A stretch of DNA of 64,000 bases, from contig NZ_ABLD01000006.1 in the NCBI RefSeq assembly GCF_000172415.1, positions 248,001 through 312,000 on the forward strand, in the 5' to 3' direction. The first letter of the stretch is position 1; every line of letters starts with the position of its first letter. This DNA is from Paraburkholderia graminis C4D1M. Lineage in GTDB: Bacteria > Pseudomonadota > Gammaproteobacteria > Burkholderiales > Burkholderiaceae. This document shows positions 43,946 to 52,081 of this stretch, in pieces. Both the position numbers and the translations under genes were made by a program. Below the pieces are notes generated by a model, which had not been told where the DNA came from, did not search any database, and saw only the letters and a program-made list of their open reading frames with translations.

Positions 43946-43983
43946 ATATATGAAGGTTACCTGTGCAGGTTACCTTCATATAT
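43946..43983. promoter_or_regulatory. 38-bp near-perfect palindrome, MarR-type operator
   Basis: Left arm 43946-43963 (ATATATGAAGGTTACCTG) and right arm 43966-43983 (CAGGTTACCTTCATATAT) are inverse copies with one mismatch around a TG centre. Each arm also carries AGGTTACCT, giving direct repeats 13 bp apart, so two regulator dimers could bind. It sits 13 bp upstream of the MarR start and ends 32 bp from the GGDEF-EAL stop. Confidence 0.8.
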
Positions 43984-44015
43984 CGCGAGGGTCAAGCGGG
44001 CTTTGAAGCGGACCT

Positions 44016-45959
44016 TCAGGCGGTAGGCGCCCGTTGCGCTCGCGGCCGCAGCGGCGAGCGGCGGCCGACGCGCTTATGTTCCCCTCTGTCTTCTTCCATG
44101 CGAATGATGGCGAGCAGTTGTTCGAGCGACATCGGGTGGCCGGTCAAAAAGCCTTGAACGACATCGCAATGCGCATCGCACAGCCATTCGAGTTGCGCCG
44201 GATATTCGACGCCTTCCGCGACGACCAGCAGCCCGAAACTATGCGCCATCGAAATGATTGCGGTGACGATAGGCTGCCCGCCATTCGGCAACGGGCAGAT
44301 AAAGCTGCGGTCGATCTTGATGCTGTGCACCGGAAAAGATTGCAGATACGACAGCGACGAGTAACCGGTGCCGAAATCGTCGAGCGAGAGGCGCACACCG
44401 GCCGCGCGCAGTTCCTGCATCGCCTGAATGCCCACCGACATATTGGACATCAATTGGCTTTCGGTGAGTTCGAGTTCGAGCAGCGAAGCGGGCAGGCCGC
44501 TTTTTTCGAGCGCGTCGCACACTTCGTTCGTGAAGCCCTCGGCCCGCAATTGCCGCGCCGAAATGTTCACGGCCACATGCACGCCCGCATTGCGGCCGGC
44601 GTTCCAGTTCGCCGCGTCGCGGCATGCGCGCCACAACACCCAGCGGCCGAGCGACACGATCAGATCGCTGTTCTCCGCGATCGGCACGAATTCAGCCGGC
44701 GAAATAGGTCCTTCCGAAGGATGGGTCCAACGGACCAGCGCTTCGGCACCGAGCAGCCGTCCCGACAGGCAGTCGAACTGCGGCTGATAGACGATCTGCA
44801 AGCCGTCCTGATCGACGGCCTTGCGCAGTTCCGCCTCGATGCGCGCGCGCCGCTGCGCTTCCGCTGTCATCTCGCTCTGAAACTCGACGGCAATGCTCTT
44901 GCCCCTGCTTTTCGCGGAGTAAAGCGCGATGTCGGCATTGCTCACCAGTTCCGCCATTTCGCCGGTGTCTTCCGGATAGACGCTGAAGCCCACGCTTGCC
45001 GTCACCACCGAGTCGCTGCCGTGCAGAATGAACGGACGAGACAGGTTGCGCGCGATGCGGCCCGCGGTCGCCCGTGCGCGAACGCGGCTCGCGTCCGGTC
45101 CGATGACCACGGCGAATTCGTCGCCGCCAATGCGGCTCACGAGATCGTTAGGCCGCACGACATTGCGCAACGCGTCGGCAACCTGCTTGAGCAGTTCGTC
45201 GCCCGCGCCATGACCCAGCGTGTCGTTGACGATCTTGAAGTTGTCGAGATCGACCATCATCAGCGCGACGCGTTTGTCGGCCGCGTGCGCTTTATGCAGG
45301 CGCGCTTTCAGTTCGTCGTAGAACGCGCGGCGGTTAGGCAGGTCCGTGAGCGGGTCCGTCGATGCAAGATATTCGAGGTCCTTCTCCGCGCGCGATACGC
45401 GCTCGCGCATGCGCCGCATCACGAGCGAGGCGATCCACACCGAACACAGCGAAGCGCCGACGAGAAAGCAGCCGTATTGCGCAAGCTGCATTTTTATCGC
45501 TTCGGTGGTCGCGACGATCACGATGCTGCCGAGCAGTTGACCGTTATGAATAATCGGCGCCGCGACGAAAATATCTTCGAGCGAAAGACGCGGCGAACTG
45601 CCGGCATTGGCGAGCGTGCCTTCTTCCGATTCACTGCGGCTCAGGCCGGGGCGCGTATAACGCACGAACAGTTCGCCGTCGGGCGTATAGACGGTCGCGC
45701 TTTCCACATGCGGCACCTTGCGCAGCGAGCCGAGCACTTCGGCGGTGGCGTCGCGGTCGCCGAACATCGCGGATGCAGTCAAATTTTCCGCGAGCACGGA
45801 CGCCTGCATGCTGACGTCGTTGGTCAACGACGTGCGCAGCGAAAGCGCCTGATAGACCAGCAGCACGACGCTGGAAATCAGCAGCGCAATCATCACGCCG
45901 ACGAGGTTGACGTGTTCGCGAGGCCATGCAAACCGGCGCAAGACCGGGAAACTTTTCAT
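44016..45959 (-). CDS. YfiN-like membrane GGDEF-EAL protein with CHASE8-like sensor
   Basis: A 647-residue c-di-GMP enzyme. Helix 1 (~residues 17-38) is followed by a periplasmic domain of CHASE8 type (SLTNDVSMQASVLAENLTAS, then MFGDRDATAEVLGSLRKVP), helix 2 (~160-182) and a short linker without an obvious HAMP. The GGDEF motif SRIGGDEF is intact, with the inhibitory-site RPND nine residues before it. EAL residues are complete (GAEALVRW, VNISARQL, ELTESQLM, DDFGTGYSS, KIDRSFI, AEGVEY, QGFLTG). Its ATG overlaps the yfiR-like stop (ATGA). By analogy with Pseudomonas YfiN, the periplasmic YfiR-like partner should inhibit it. Confidence 0.9.
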   Translation of the reverse strand: MKSFPVLRRFAWPREHVNLVGVMIALLISSVVLLVYQALSLRTSLTNDVSMQASVLAENLTASAMFGDRDATAEVLGSLRKVPHVESATVYTPDGELFVRYTRPGLSRSESEEGTLANAGSSPRLSLEDIFVAAPIIHNGQLLGSIVIVATTEAIKMQLAQYGCFLVGASLCSVWIASLVMRRMRERVSRAEKDLEYLASTDPLTDLPNRRAFYDELKARLHKAHAADKRVALMMVDLDNFKIVNDTLGHGAGDELLKQVADALRNVVRPNDLVSRIGGDEFAVVIGPDASRVRARATAGRIARNLSRPFILHGSDSVVTASVGFSVYPEDTGEMAELVSNADIALYSAKSRGKSIAVEFQSEMTAEAQRRARIEAELRKAVDQDGLQIVYQPQFDCLSGRLLGAEALVRWTHPSEGPISPAEFVPIAENSDLIVSLGRWVLWRACRDAANWNAGRNAGVHVAVNISARQLRAEGFTNEVCDALEKSGLPASLLELELTESQLMSNMSVGIQAMQELRAAGVRLSLDDFGTGYSSLSYLQSFPVHSIKIDRSFICPLPNGGQPIVTAIISMAHSFGLLVVAEGVEYPAQLEWLCDAHCDVVQGFLTGHPMSLEQLLAIIRMEEDRGEHKRVGRRSPLRPRAQRAPTA

Positions 45960-46486
45960 AGCACTGTCCTTGCAAGCCGCATGAGTTTCGAACTGAGCGT
46001 GATGCGGCGGCGTGAAGCCTCGGTAACGTTGATGTCGAACTTCAGGTGATCGCCTTCGCGCACGAGGCGGATCACCCATCCCTGGTCGGCCGTGTCCGCT
46101 TCGCTGACGATCACCACGGGTGCGTCCGAAGCGAGCAGCGCCTTGACTGCCGCGCTCAAAGCCGTGCTCGCCGTCAGTACCGCGAGCTGGCAATCGCCAA
46201 CCTTCTCCCCGCGCGGCAACGGACGAACCCGCCACGCCTGTTTGCCGCCGTGCTTGCCGTCGAGTCGCGCAAGTGCCTGGCCGAGCGGGCTCTCCGGGTC
46301 CACGCAGATCGACAGTACGTTGTCGACAGGACGGCCCGCGGGCCAGTCCGTAAACTGCGCGAAGTTGAAGATGTAGGCGGCCTCGAGCGCCGGCAAGTCC
46401 ACTTGCGCGTCGACGGAGGTCTGCACAATGACCGGCGACGCAAATATCAGGGACGCCGCAATGATCTGGATGCGAACGCGATCCAT
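45956..46486 (-). CDS. YfiR family periplasmic regulator (DUF4154)
   Basis: A 176-residue exported protein. The ATG at 46486 begins MDRVRIQIIAASLIFASPVI, a signal peptide ending near residue 28. The YfiR core follows: ALEAAYIFNFAQFTDWP, LSICVDPESPLGQAL, VGDCQLAVLTAS. Cys61 and Cys99 are 38 residues apart, like the structural disulfide I recall in Pseudomonas YfiR; the second disulfide pair is absent. In that system YfiR represses the cyclase YfiN in the periplasm. Here it sits between a TonB receptor (1 bp spacing) and the GGDEF-EAL gene (ATGA overlap). Confidence 0.88.
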   Translation of the reverse strand: MDRVRIQIIAASLIFASPVIVQTSVDAQVDLPALEAAYIFNFAQFTDWPAGRPVDNVLSICVDPESPLGQALARLDGKHGGKQAWRVRPLPRGEKVGDCQLAVLTASTALSAAVKALLASDAPVVIVSEADTADQGWVIRLVREGDHLKFDINVTEASRRRITLSSKLMRLARTVL

Positions 46487-46487
46487 G

Positions 46488-48542
46488 TCAGAACCCGTAG
46501 ACGGCCTTGAAGAGGAAAGTCCGGCCTTGCTGCGCAACTGTCTCCTGTGTAAAGCCGGGGCCCACTGGGTCGGCGTATCGTTTATCGGTGAGGTTATAAA
46601 TGGAGAACGACAGATCGGCCCCGCGAACCAGGCGGCGCGAACTGAGCGTCAGGTTCGCAAGGCAGAAGCCGCCGGCGTCGCCGGCCGCGGCGAGACGGGA
46701 CGACGTGCATTGCACTTCGAGTCCGGTCATCAACGCATTGGCGAAGAACGGCACGGCGAGATTGAGCTTGCCGAGATGCCTCGGCGAGTTTTGCAGCGAA
46801 GCGCCGGTGTTCGAGTCGTGAGCTATCTGGTAGGAATAGCTCGCGCGCACGCGCGCGCCCGCGACGCGCTGTTCATAGGCGAGTTCGGCGCCGCGCGCGC
46901 TCGCGCGGCTTACGTTGCGAAAAATGAAGAGCCCGGATGATTCATCGAGCGTCTGGCTGATCAGATCGCGCGCGTCGTACTGGAATAGCGAAAGCGTTGC
47001 GCGCGCCGTCGTGAACAGCGCTCTTTCATAGACGAGTTCGGTGGTCGCGATGTGCTCCGCCTTCAATGACCGGTTTCCCAACTGGCCATCCGGGCCGCTT
47101 ATCGCGTAGTACATTTCATACGCGTTCGGCGCGCGATAGGCCTGACCGTATAGCAGCTTGAACGTATCGCGTGGAGTCAGCTTGTAGATGAGTCCGATAC
47201 GCGGGCTCAGGTTGCCGCCCGCGGACGTCTGCTGGTCGTAACGCAAGCCCGCGTTCAGCGTGAAGTTCCAGGGCAGCGTGATTTCGTCTTCGACATAGAC
47301 GCCGGCGCGATTGCCGCTGTGATGGTCGTCGAGCATTTGCGAGTACGGGTCGACGTTGTAGTTGTACTGGTTAAGGCGCGCGTCTCTCGCGAAGTCGGCG
47401 CCGACCACGATGCGATGTTTCGCAAGCGACGAGATGGTCGCGTGCACGTCGGCGCCGTACCACAGCGCGTGGCTTCCATCGATGTTCACCACGTACGGCG
47501 CGGGACCGTCGATCGCCGGCATCCGGTAATCGTAGCGGCCCCAGTAAAGCTGCGATGCCAGCATCACGCCATCGGACAACGCATGCTGATACGTGAGATC
47601 CGCATAGCTATGCGTATCCGACACGCTGAACGGCGCGTTGAACACGGCGCCGTATGGCGCATCGGGAATACCCTTGGTGCGATTTCCGTAGATGAAGCTG
47701 AACCGGAAATCGCCATAAGCGGCGCGCGCGAGAAAGTCCTGCGCGCGGTCGTAGTCGAGCCGGTGCGCAACGCCGTGGTTCTGATCCGGCGTGTCGAATT
47801 CCGGGTAATACAAGTCCTCTCCGTTTCGTCCATATGCGGTTGCCGACAGCAGAATGTCGGCCCCATGCGCGCCATGCCAGCCGTATGACGCACGCGCCTT
47901 CTTTTCGCCGAAGCTGCCCGCCGCGACCGCGGCTTCCGCGCCGGCCAGATCGCTGCCGCTCTTCGTGATGACGTTGATGACGCCGAACAGCGCGTTCGCG
48001 CCGTACATCGACGAACCTGGACCCGGCACGTACTCGATGCGCTTGACGAGATCCATGTCGAGCGGAAAGTCCGAGCCGATCGGCGCCTGACCGTACACGC
48101 CGTCGTTCGTGCGAATGCCGTCGATCAGCAGCAGGAACCGGCTGTTGTAATCGCCGGGGCGCTGGAAGCCGCGCGCACCGAGGTATTGGTACGAGCGATC
48201 GTTCGTGACATAGAGACCTGGCAGCGACGCGAGCGCATCGGCGAGCGTGCGCCAGCCGAACTCACGGATGTCCTCGGCGGTGAGCACGACGACCGCAGCC
48301 GGCGCGTCGGTGACGGACTGATCGAAACGCGACGCGGTGTTGACCGTGACCTGCATCAGCGCCTCCAGTGGCATCGCGGCCAGGTCGGCCGTGTCCGACA
48401 CCGACGTTCCGCTCGCGGCGGGCTCGTTGTCGGCGAAAGCGGCCGGCGAACAAAGCGTCGCCAGCCCGGCGACCGAATAAACGACCAGGCGGTGCGTGAG
48501 GGAATAGCAAGCGGAATAGGAAGCGCGCGTAATGGGAGCCAT
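46488..48542 (-). CDS. TonB-dependent outer-membrane receptor
   Basis: A 684-residue TonB-dependent receptor from the ATG at 48542; an in-frame TTG at 48575 is less likely. The signal peptide runs to AAFADNEP. The plug domain (~50-170) shows VNTASRFDQSVTDAPAAVVV, DALASLPGLYV and YGANALFGVINVITKSG. The 22-strand barrel ends in KAVYGF with C-terminal Phe. The N-terminus has no transcription-signalling domain. The stop lies 1 bp before the yfiR-like start, so receptor, YfiR and cyclase form a single coupled operon. The ligand is unknown; no iron or cobalamin genes are near. Confidence 0.92.
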   Translation of the reverse strand: MAPITRASYSACYSLTHRLVVYSVAGLATLCSPAAFADNEPAASGTSVSDTADLAAMPLEALMQVTVNTASRFDQSVTDAPAAVVVLTAEDIREFGWRTLADALASLPGLYVTNDRSYQYLGARGFQRPGDYNSRFLLLIDGIRTNDGVYGQAPIGSDFPLDMDLVKRIEYVPGPGSSMYGANALFGVINVITKSGSDLAGAEAAVAAGSFGEKKARASYGWHGAHGADILLSATAYGRNGEDLYYPEFDTPDQNHGVAHRLDYDRAQDFLARAAYGDFRFSFIYGNRTKGIPDAPYGAVFNAPFSVSDTHSYADLTYQHALSDGVMLASQLYWGRYDYRMPAIDGPAPYVVNIDGSHALWYGADVHATISSLAKHRIVVGADFARDARLNQYNYNVDPYSQMLDDHHSGNRAGVYVEDEITLPWNFTLNAGLRYDQQTSAGGNLSPRIGLIYKLTPRDTFKLLYGQAYRAPNAYEMYYAISGPDGQLGNRSLKAEHIATTELVYERALFTTARATLSLFQYDARDLISQTLDESSGLFIFRNVSRASARGAELAYEQRVAGARVRASYSYQIAHDSNTGASLQNSPRHLGKLNLAVPFFANALMTGLEVQCTSSRLAAAGDAGGFCLANLTLSSRRLVRGADLSFSIYNLTDKRYADPVGPGFTQETVAQQGRTFLFKAVYGF

Positions 48543-48913
48543 GACAGCCGAATTGATCTGGAGAACGCTCCTCAAAATGGATCGTCACCTTTTTGTTATC
48601 GGCTCGCGGCGGGGAAGCTTGAATCAGAAGGCGGCTTGCGACGGGGCGCATTGCGGCGCGCGCGGTGTTCTTTCGCGCAGGCGTCGATTGTAAAAAGGGG
48701 CATGGACGAAGGCGTTTTTCTACGACTCGTTGACGCAAGAAAGCGAGGTCGCGGCGCCTGCTTGCTAAAGAGGAATAGCGCGCCCCGCATGGATTTCGGC
48801 GGGATTGGACCGGTTAATCGCGGTCCCGCGGCACGCGCTTTGCTAGTTGGGTGCTTTTACCGCCGCCTGCTACTTCCATGCGACAGACCTTCTCCAACGG
48901 AGCGCTCGGCTCC
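48543..48913. other. Divergent intergenic region, TonB receptor to small PLSYW gene
   Basis: 371 bases without a supported gene. A TACAAT at 48692-48687 on the minus strand is a possible -10 for the receptor operon, but has no matching -35. No Fur box or riboswitch-like fold was recognised by eye. Confidence 0.4.
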
Positions 48914-49126
48914 ATGCGACAGGCGATGATCGAACGCGATCTCGCCCATATCGAACATGTGCTGCTGCGCTCGCATGCGAGTGCGCGCGAGAACTCGGCA
49001 TTTCCACTCAGCTATTGGCACGATCGGCTGCGCCGTATCAAGGACGCCGGCCAGCTATGGGGCGTGCATCTTCGCAAGATCGACACCTTGCAGCGCATAC
49101 TCAACGGCGCGTTGCCGCCGGGTTAA
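48914..49126 (+). CDS. Small PLSYW-motif protein (second copy)
   Basis: A 70-residue protein starting MRQAMIERDLAHIEHVLLRS at 48914, with CGGAG 11 nt upstream; in-frame starts at 48878 and 48851 are alternatives. PLSYWHDRLRRIKDA at residues 32-46 is the same core as in the protein at 22635-22877, and both begin with a helix containing AH(L/I)E. It ends with a helix KIDTLQRILNGAL. It is soluble with no known domain. It lies alone, followed by a hairpin. Function unknown; conservation between the two copies argues that both are real. Confidence 0.65.
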   Translation: MRQAMIERDLAHIEHVLLRSHASARENSAFPLSYWHDRLRRIKDAGQLWGVHLRKIDTLQRILNGALPPG

Positions 49127-49560
49127 CCCTGTCGTTAGCGGTTTATTCACGCGCGGTTTCAACCCGCGCGGCTCGCATGCATAGTCGCGCCTCCTGAACT
49201 GCCCTGGTTGCGCGAGTGCATACATCAATGTAGCAGCGAGTTCGTGCGGCTTTTGTCCACGATTTCTCCACGATGCGCCGACGCGTTCGCGTGACGGCGC
49301 GCGTCCAATGCGTCTGTCATGCTCGCGCTGACTGCGCCGCTTCTGCTTCTCCGCTTTTACTTCTTCATTCCTCGCTCTCTTCTCCATTGTTCTCCGTCGC
49401 GCGCCGATGCGATTCGCCGCGCGAGCGCGCCGCTATCCGTCGAGTGTCGAAGATCCGTTCACGCGGCCTGCTTCTTGCGGCGTGACGGCAACGCATGCCG
49501 GAGCTCCGGCAGCGCGGCAGCGCAGTGCGCGCTTGTGCGCACAAACCACGGAGAGCAGAC
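49127..49560. other. Intergenic region with hairpin and pyrimidine-rich tract
   Basis: 434 bases without a supported gene. A hairpin lies at 49150-49170. The plus strand from about 49333 to 49395 is strongly pyrimidine-rich (many TTCT/CTCC runs), unlike the flanks. GGAGA before 49561 is the ribosome-binding site of the next gene. An RNA gene cannot be excluded but nothing specific supports one. Confidence 0.4.
49150..49170 (+). terminator. Hairpin after the second PLSYW gene
   Basis: CGCGCGG (49150-49156) pairs perfectly with CCGCGCG (49164-49170) around a 7-nt loop, 24 bp after the stop codon. There is no T-run, so it may be a Rho-dependent end or a 3' stabilising hairpin. Confidence 0.35.
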
Positions 49561-49845
49561 ATGGAAACAGGAAAAGTGGAAGGCACGGTAAAGGAAATCG
49601 GCGGCAAGCTCGAGCAGACGGCGGGCGACATGCTCGGCGACACCGGCACGCAAATGGCCGGCACCGCGCGCGAGTTGAGCGGCAAGGCTCAACAGGTATG
49701 GGCCGATCTCACCGACGTCGTGCGCGAGACGACCACCGAGCGGCCGTTCACCGCACTCGCGATTGCGGTGGCGGCGGGCTTCATACTCGGCGCGCTGCGC
49801 TCCTCGACCGCACGCGATTACCGCGACGACAGGGATTACCGTTAG
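49561..49845 (+). CDS. CsbD-like stress protein with DUF883-type membrane tail
   Basis: A 94-residue protein. The start METGKVEGTVKEIGGKLEQT has GGAGA upstream. Residues 1-45 resemble the CsbD stress-protein repeat (VEGTVKEIGGKLEQTAGDML). Residues ~60-80 (ERPFTALAIAVAAGFILGAL) form one membrane helix with small-residue spacing, like the C-terminus of ElaB/YqjD (DUF883), which tethers ribosomes to the membrane in E. coli. It is followed by YqjE-like and YqjK-like genes, which supports the YqjD reading. Confidence 0.75.
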   Translation: METGKVEGTVKEIGGKLEQTAGDMLGDTGTQMAGTARELSGKAQQVWADLTDVVRETTTERPFTALAIAVAAGFILGALRSSTARDYRDDRDYR

Positions 49846-49961
49846 AAACGGTCGTAAGACACGGTTGGCACAGAGTCGATTGCATCGTTGCGATGAAGCG
49901 CTCGCCGCCCGGCACATCCGGCGGCGAGCGCGCGTGACGGCATTGCGGCGGGAGATACACG

Positions 49962-50336
49962 ATGTCGATACATAGCAGAGTCAGCCAGTGGCGCAACGTG
50001 GCGCGCTTCTGTTCCAGTCGGGCAGTCGACTACGCCGAGCTTCTGGCGCTGGAGCTCGACGAGGCCAAAGCGCGGCTCGTACGCGAGGTCATCGCGATGG
50101 TCGTGCTGGCAGTCGCCGCCATGTTCACCCTCTCGTTTCTATGCGTGGCCATCATCGTCTCGGCGTGGAATACGCCGTACGTGGTCGCAGTCGCGTGGGG
50201 CGTCGCGGCGGCGTGGCTGCTCATCTCCATTGCGACCTTCGCGATGATGAAGACGCAAAAGCCCGCCGAGCCGTTGCACGTTCTGCGCGACGAAATGTCG
50301 AGCGACCTCGAAGCCCTGAAGGATGCCCTGAAATGA
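49962..50336 (+). CDS. YqjE-like (phage holin superfamily III) membrane protein
   Basis: A 124-residue protein with two hydrophobic helices, MVVLAVAAMFTLSFLCVAII (~45-66) and VVAVAWGVAAAWLLISIATF (~73-93), and amphipathic ends. ELLALELDEAKARLVREV before helix 1 is typical of the YqjE/DUF1469 family. Despite the holin name there is no sign of phage here. It lies 116 bp after the CsbD/YqjD-like gene, and its stop overlaps the next start (ATGA at 50333-50336). Confidence 0.82.
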   Translation: MSIHSRVSQWRNVARFCSSRAVDYAELLALELDEAKARLVREVIAMVVLAVAAMFTLSFLCVAIIVSAWNTPYVVAVAWGVAAAWLLISIATFAMMKTQKPAEPLHVLRDEMSSDLEALKDALK

Positions 50337-50638
50337 AACACGATCCGCTTCGGCATCAGCAACATCGCGTGATCATTCTCGAGCGCATGGCCATGTCGCG
50401 CGCGCAGTTGCTGTCCGCGAATCTCGCGCTGCGCACACCGTCGCGTCATCCAATCAAGGGCGGCTTGCCGGCCGTCAACGTCATGAGCTCGCTCGCCGAC
50501 ACGCCGTACGTGGCGCTCCTGCTCGCGGCCGGTGTCGCCGCGGCGCTGCTCGGACCGCGCAAGGCGATCGGAACGCTCGCGCGAACGAGCGTGATGGCAT
50601 GGCTCACCAGGTCTGCGCGAAGCGTGTTTCAGCACTAG
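50333..50638 (+). CDS. YqjK-like small membrane-associated protein
   Basis: A 101-residue basic protein beginning MKHDPLRHQQHRVIILERMA, with one hydrophobic segment (VALLLAAGVAAALLGPRKAI, ~62-81) and a basic amphipathic end. It overlaps the YqjE-like gene by ATGA. Position and size fit YqjK of the yqjCDEK set, though sequence similarity is limited. Function unknown; the group is linked to envelope stress in enteric bacteria. Confidence 0.65.
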   Translation: MKHDPLRHQQHRVIILERMAMSRAQLLSANLALRTPSRHPIKGGLPAVNVMSSLADTPYVALLLAAGVAAALLGPRKAIGTLARTSVMAWLTRSARSVFQH

Positions 50639-50646
50639 CGCGCGGT

Positions 50647-50670
50647 GCGGCGCTGCGATGTCCGCGCCGC
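50647..50670 (+). terminator. Hairpin after the YqjE/YqjK-like genes
   Basis: GCGGCGC (50647-50653) pairs with GCGCCGC (50664-50670) around a 10-nt loop, starting 9 bp after the stop codon. The following GAATTTAC is only weakly T-rich. Confidence 0.4.
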
Positions 50671-50808
50671 GAATTTACACGCGCGATGTAGCAACTATCG
50701 CGTGACGCAGCGGGCGGCGCGTTTCATGCGCAATGTCGCAATGTTCGCAAGGCGCCCATGTGGGCAATGCAGCCGCGAGCCGATGAACCCTACAGTGTGG
50801 AGGACTTT

Positions 50809-51978
50809 ATGAAGGCGCTTAGCTGGCATGGCAAGAAAGACATCCGGTGCGACACCGTGCCCGATCCGAAGATCGAACATCCACGCGACGCGATCATCAA
50901 GGTGTCGAGTTGCGCGATATGCGGCTCCGATCTGCATCTGTACGACGGCTTCATGCCCGGCATGGAATCCGGCGACATCATGGGCCACGAGTTCATGGGC
51001 GAGGTCGTCGAAGTCGGCAAGGAAAACACGGCGCTGAAGGTCGGCGACCGCATCGTCGTACCGTTCACGATCATTTGCGGCGAATGCGATCAGTGCCGGC
51101 GCGGCAACTTCTCGGTGTGCGAGCGCACGAACCGCAACAAGGACATCGCCGACAAGATGTTCGGCCACACCACAGCGGGTCTGTTCGGCTACACGCATCT
51201 GACGGGCGGCTATCCCGGCGGCCAGGCGGAGTTCGTGCGCGTGCCCTTCGCGGACAAAACGCACGTCAAGATTCCGGACGGCCTCACCGACGAGCAGGTG
51301 CTTTTTCTCGGCGACATCTTTCCGACCGGCTGGCAAGCGGCAGTGCAATGCGATATTGAACCGACGGACACCGTTGCGATCTGGGGCGCGGGTCCGGTCG
51401 GGCAAATGGCGATCCGCAGCGCCGTGCTGCTTGGCGCCAAACAGGTGATCGCAATCGACTGCGTGCCCGAGCGTCTTTCGATGGCGCGCGCGGGCGGCGC
51501 GGTCACGATCGACTTCAAGGCCGAGAGCGTGCTCGAGCGTTTGAAGGAACTGACGGGCGGCAAAGGCCCCGAAAAATGTATCGACGCCGTGGGCATGGAA
51601 TCGCACGCCACGCGCTCGCTCGACTCCATGTACGACCGCGCGAAGCAGGCCGTGATGCTCGAAACCGATCGCCCGCATGTGCTGCGCGAAATGATCTACG
51701 TTTGCCGTCCTGCCGGCACGTTGTCGGTGCCCGGCGTGTACGGCGGGCTGCTCGACAAGATTCCGTTCGGTGCGTCGATGAACAAGGGCCTCACGTGGCG
51801 CATGGGACAAACGCACGTCAACCGCTGGACCGACGACCTGTTGCGGCGAATCCAGCAAGGGCAGATCGATCCGTCGTTCGTAATCACGCATACGGTCTCG
51901 CTCGATGAAGGCCCGCGCATGTACAAGACGTTTCGCGACAAGGAAGACGGCTGCATCAAGGTCGTGCTGAAGCCTTGA
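50809..51978 (+). CDS. Zinc-dependent alcohol dehydrogenase, MDR family
   Basis: A 389-residue medium-chain dehydrogenase. The ATG at 50809 ([20 protein letters not shown]) has GGAGG 5 nt upstream. Catalytic zinc ligands lie in [15 protein letters not shown] and IMGHEFMGE. The structural-zinc cluster is [15 protein letters not shown]. The cofactor fold shows [12 protein letters not shown]. The long central insertion and ending resemble glutathione-independent formaldehyde dehydrogenase-like enzymes, but the substrate is uncertain. It precedes a hypothetical membrane protein by 103 bp, with a 9-bp hairpin between them. Confidence 0.9.
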   Translation: MKALSWHGKKDIRCDTVPDPKIEHPRDAIIKVSSCAICGSDLHLYDGFMPGMESGDIMGHEFMGEVVEVGKENTALKVGDRIVVPFTIICGECDQCRRGNFSVCERTNRNKDIADKMFGHTTAGLFGYTHLTGGYPGGQAEFVRVPFADKTHVKIPDGLTDEQVLFLGDIFPTGWQAAVQCDIEPTDTVAIWGAGPVGQMAIRSAVLLGAKQVIAIDCVPERLSMARAGGAVTIDFKAESVLERLKELTGGKGPEKCIDAVGMESHATRSLDSMYDRAKQAVMLETDRPHVLREMIYVCRPAGTLSVPGVYGGLLDKIPFGASMNKGLTWRMGQTHVNRWTDDLLRRIQQGQIDPSFVITHTVSLDEGPRMYKTFRDKEDGCIKVVLKP

Positions 51979-52035
51979 TGTTCATGCCGTTGTTTTCCAT
52001 TGACCATGCAAAGCGTGCTGCACTTTTTGACTACC

Positions 52036-52062
52036 TGGGCCGCGTCGATCGATCGCGGCCCA
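52036..52062. other. 9-bp perfect hairpin between the alcohol dehydrogenase and next gene
   Basis: TGGGCCGCG (52036-52044) pairs with CGCGGCCCA (52054-52062) around TCGATCGAT. It ends 7 bp before the AAGG ribosome-binding site of the next gene. It could be a terminator without a T-run, an mRNA processing site or a translational control element. Confidence 0.5.
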
Positions 52063-52081
52063 ACACACGAAGGTGATGCAA

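Noticed and set aside
49962..50336. Prophage remnant suggested by the holin-family name
   Set aside because: YqjE-type proteins are chromosomal; no integrase, lysozyme, capsid or att-like repeat is nearby.
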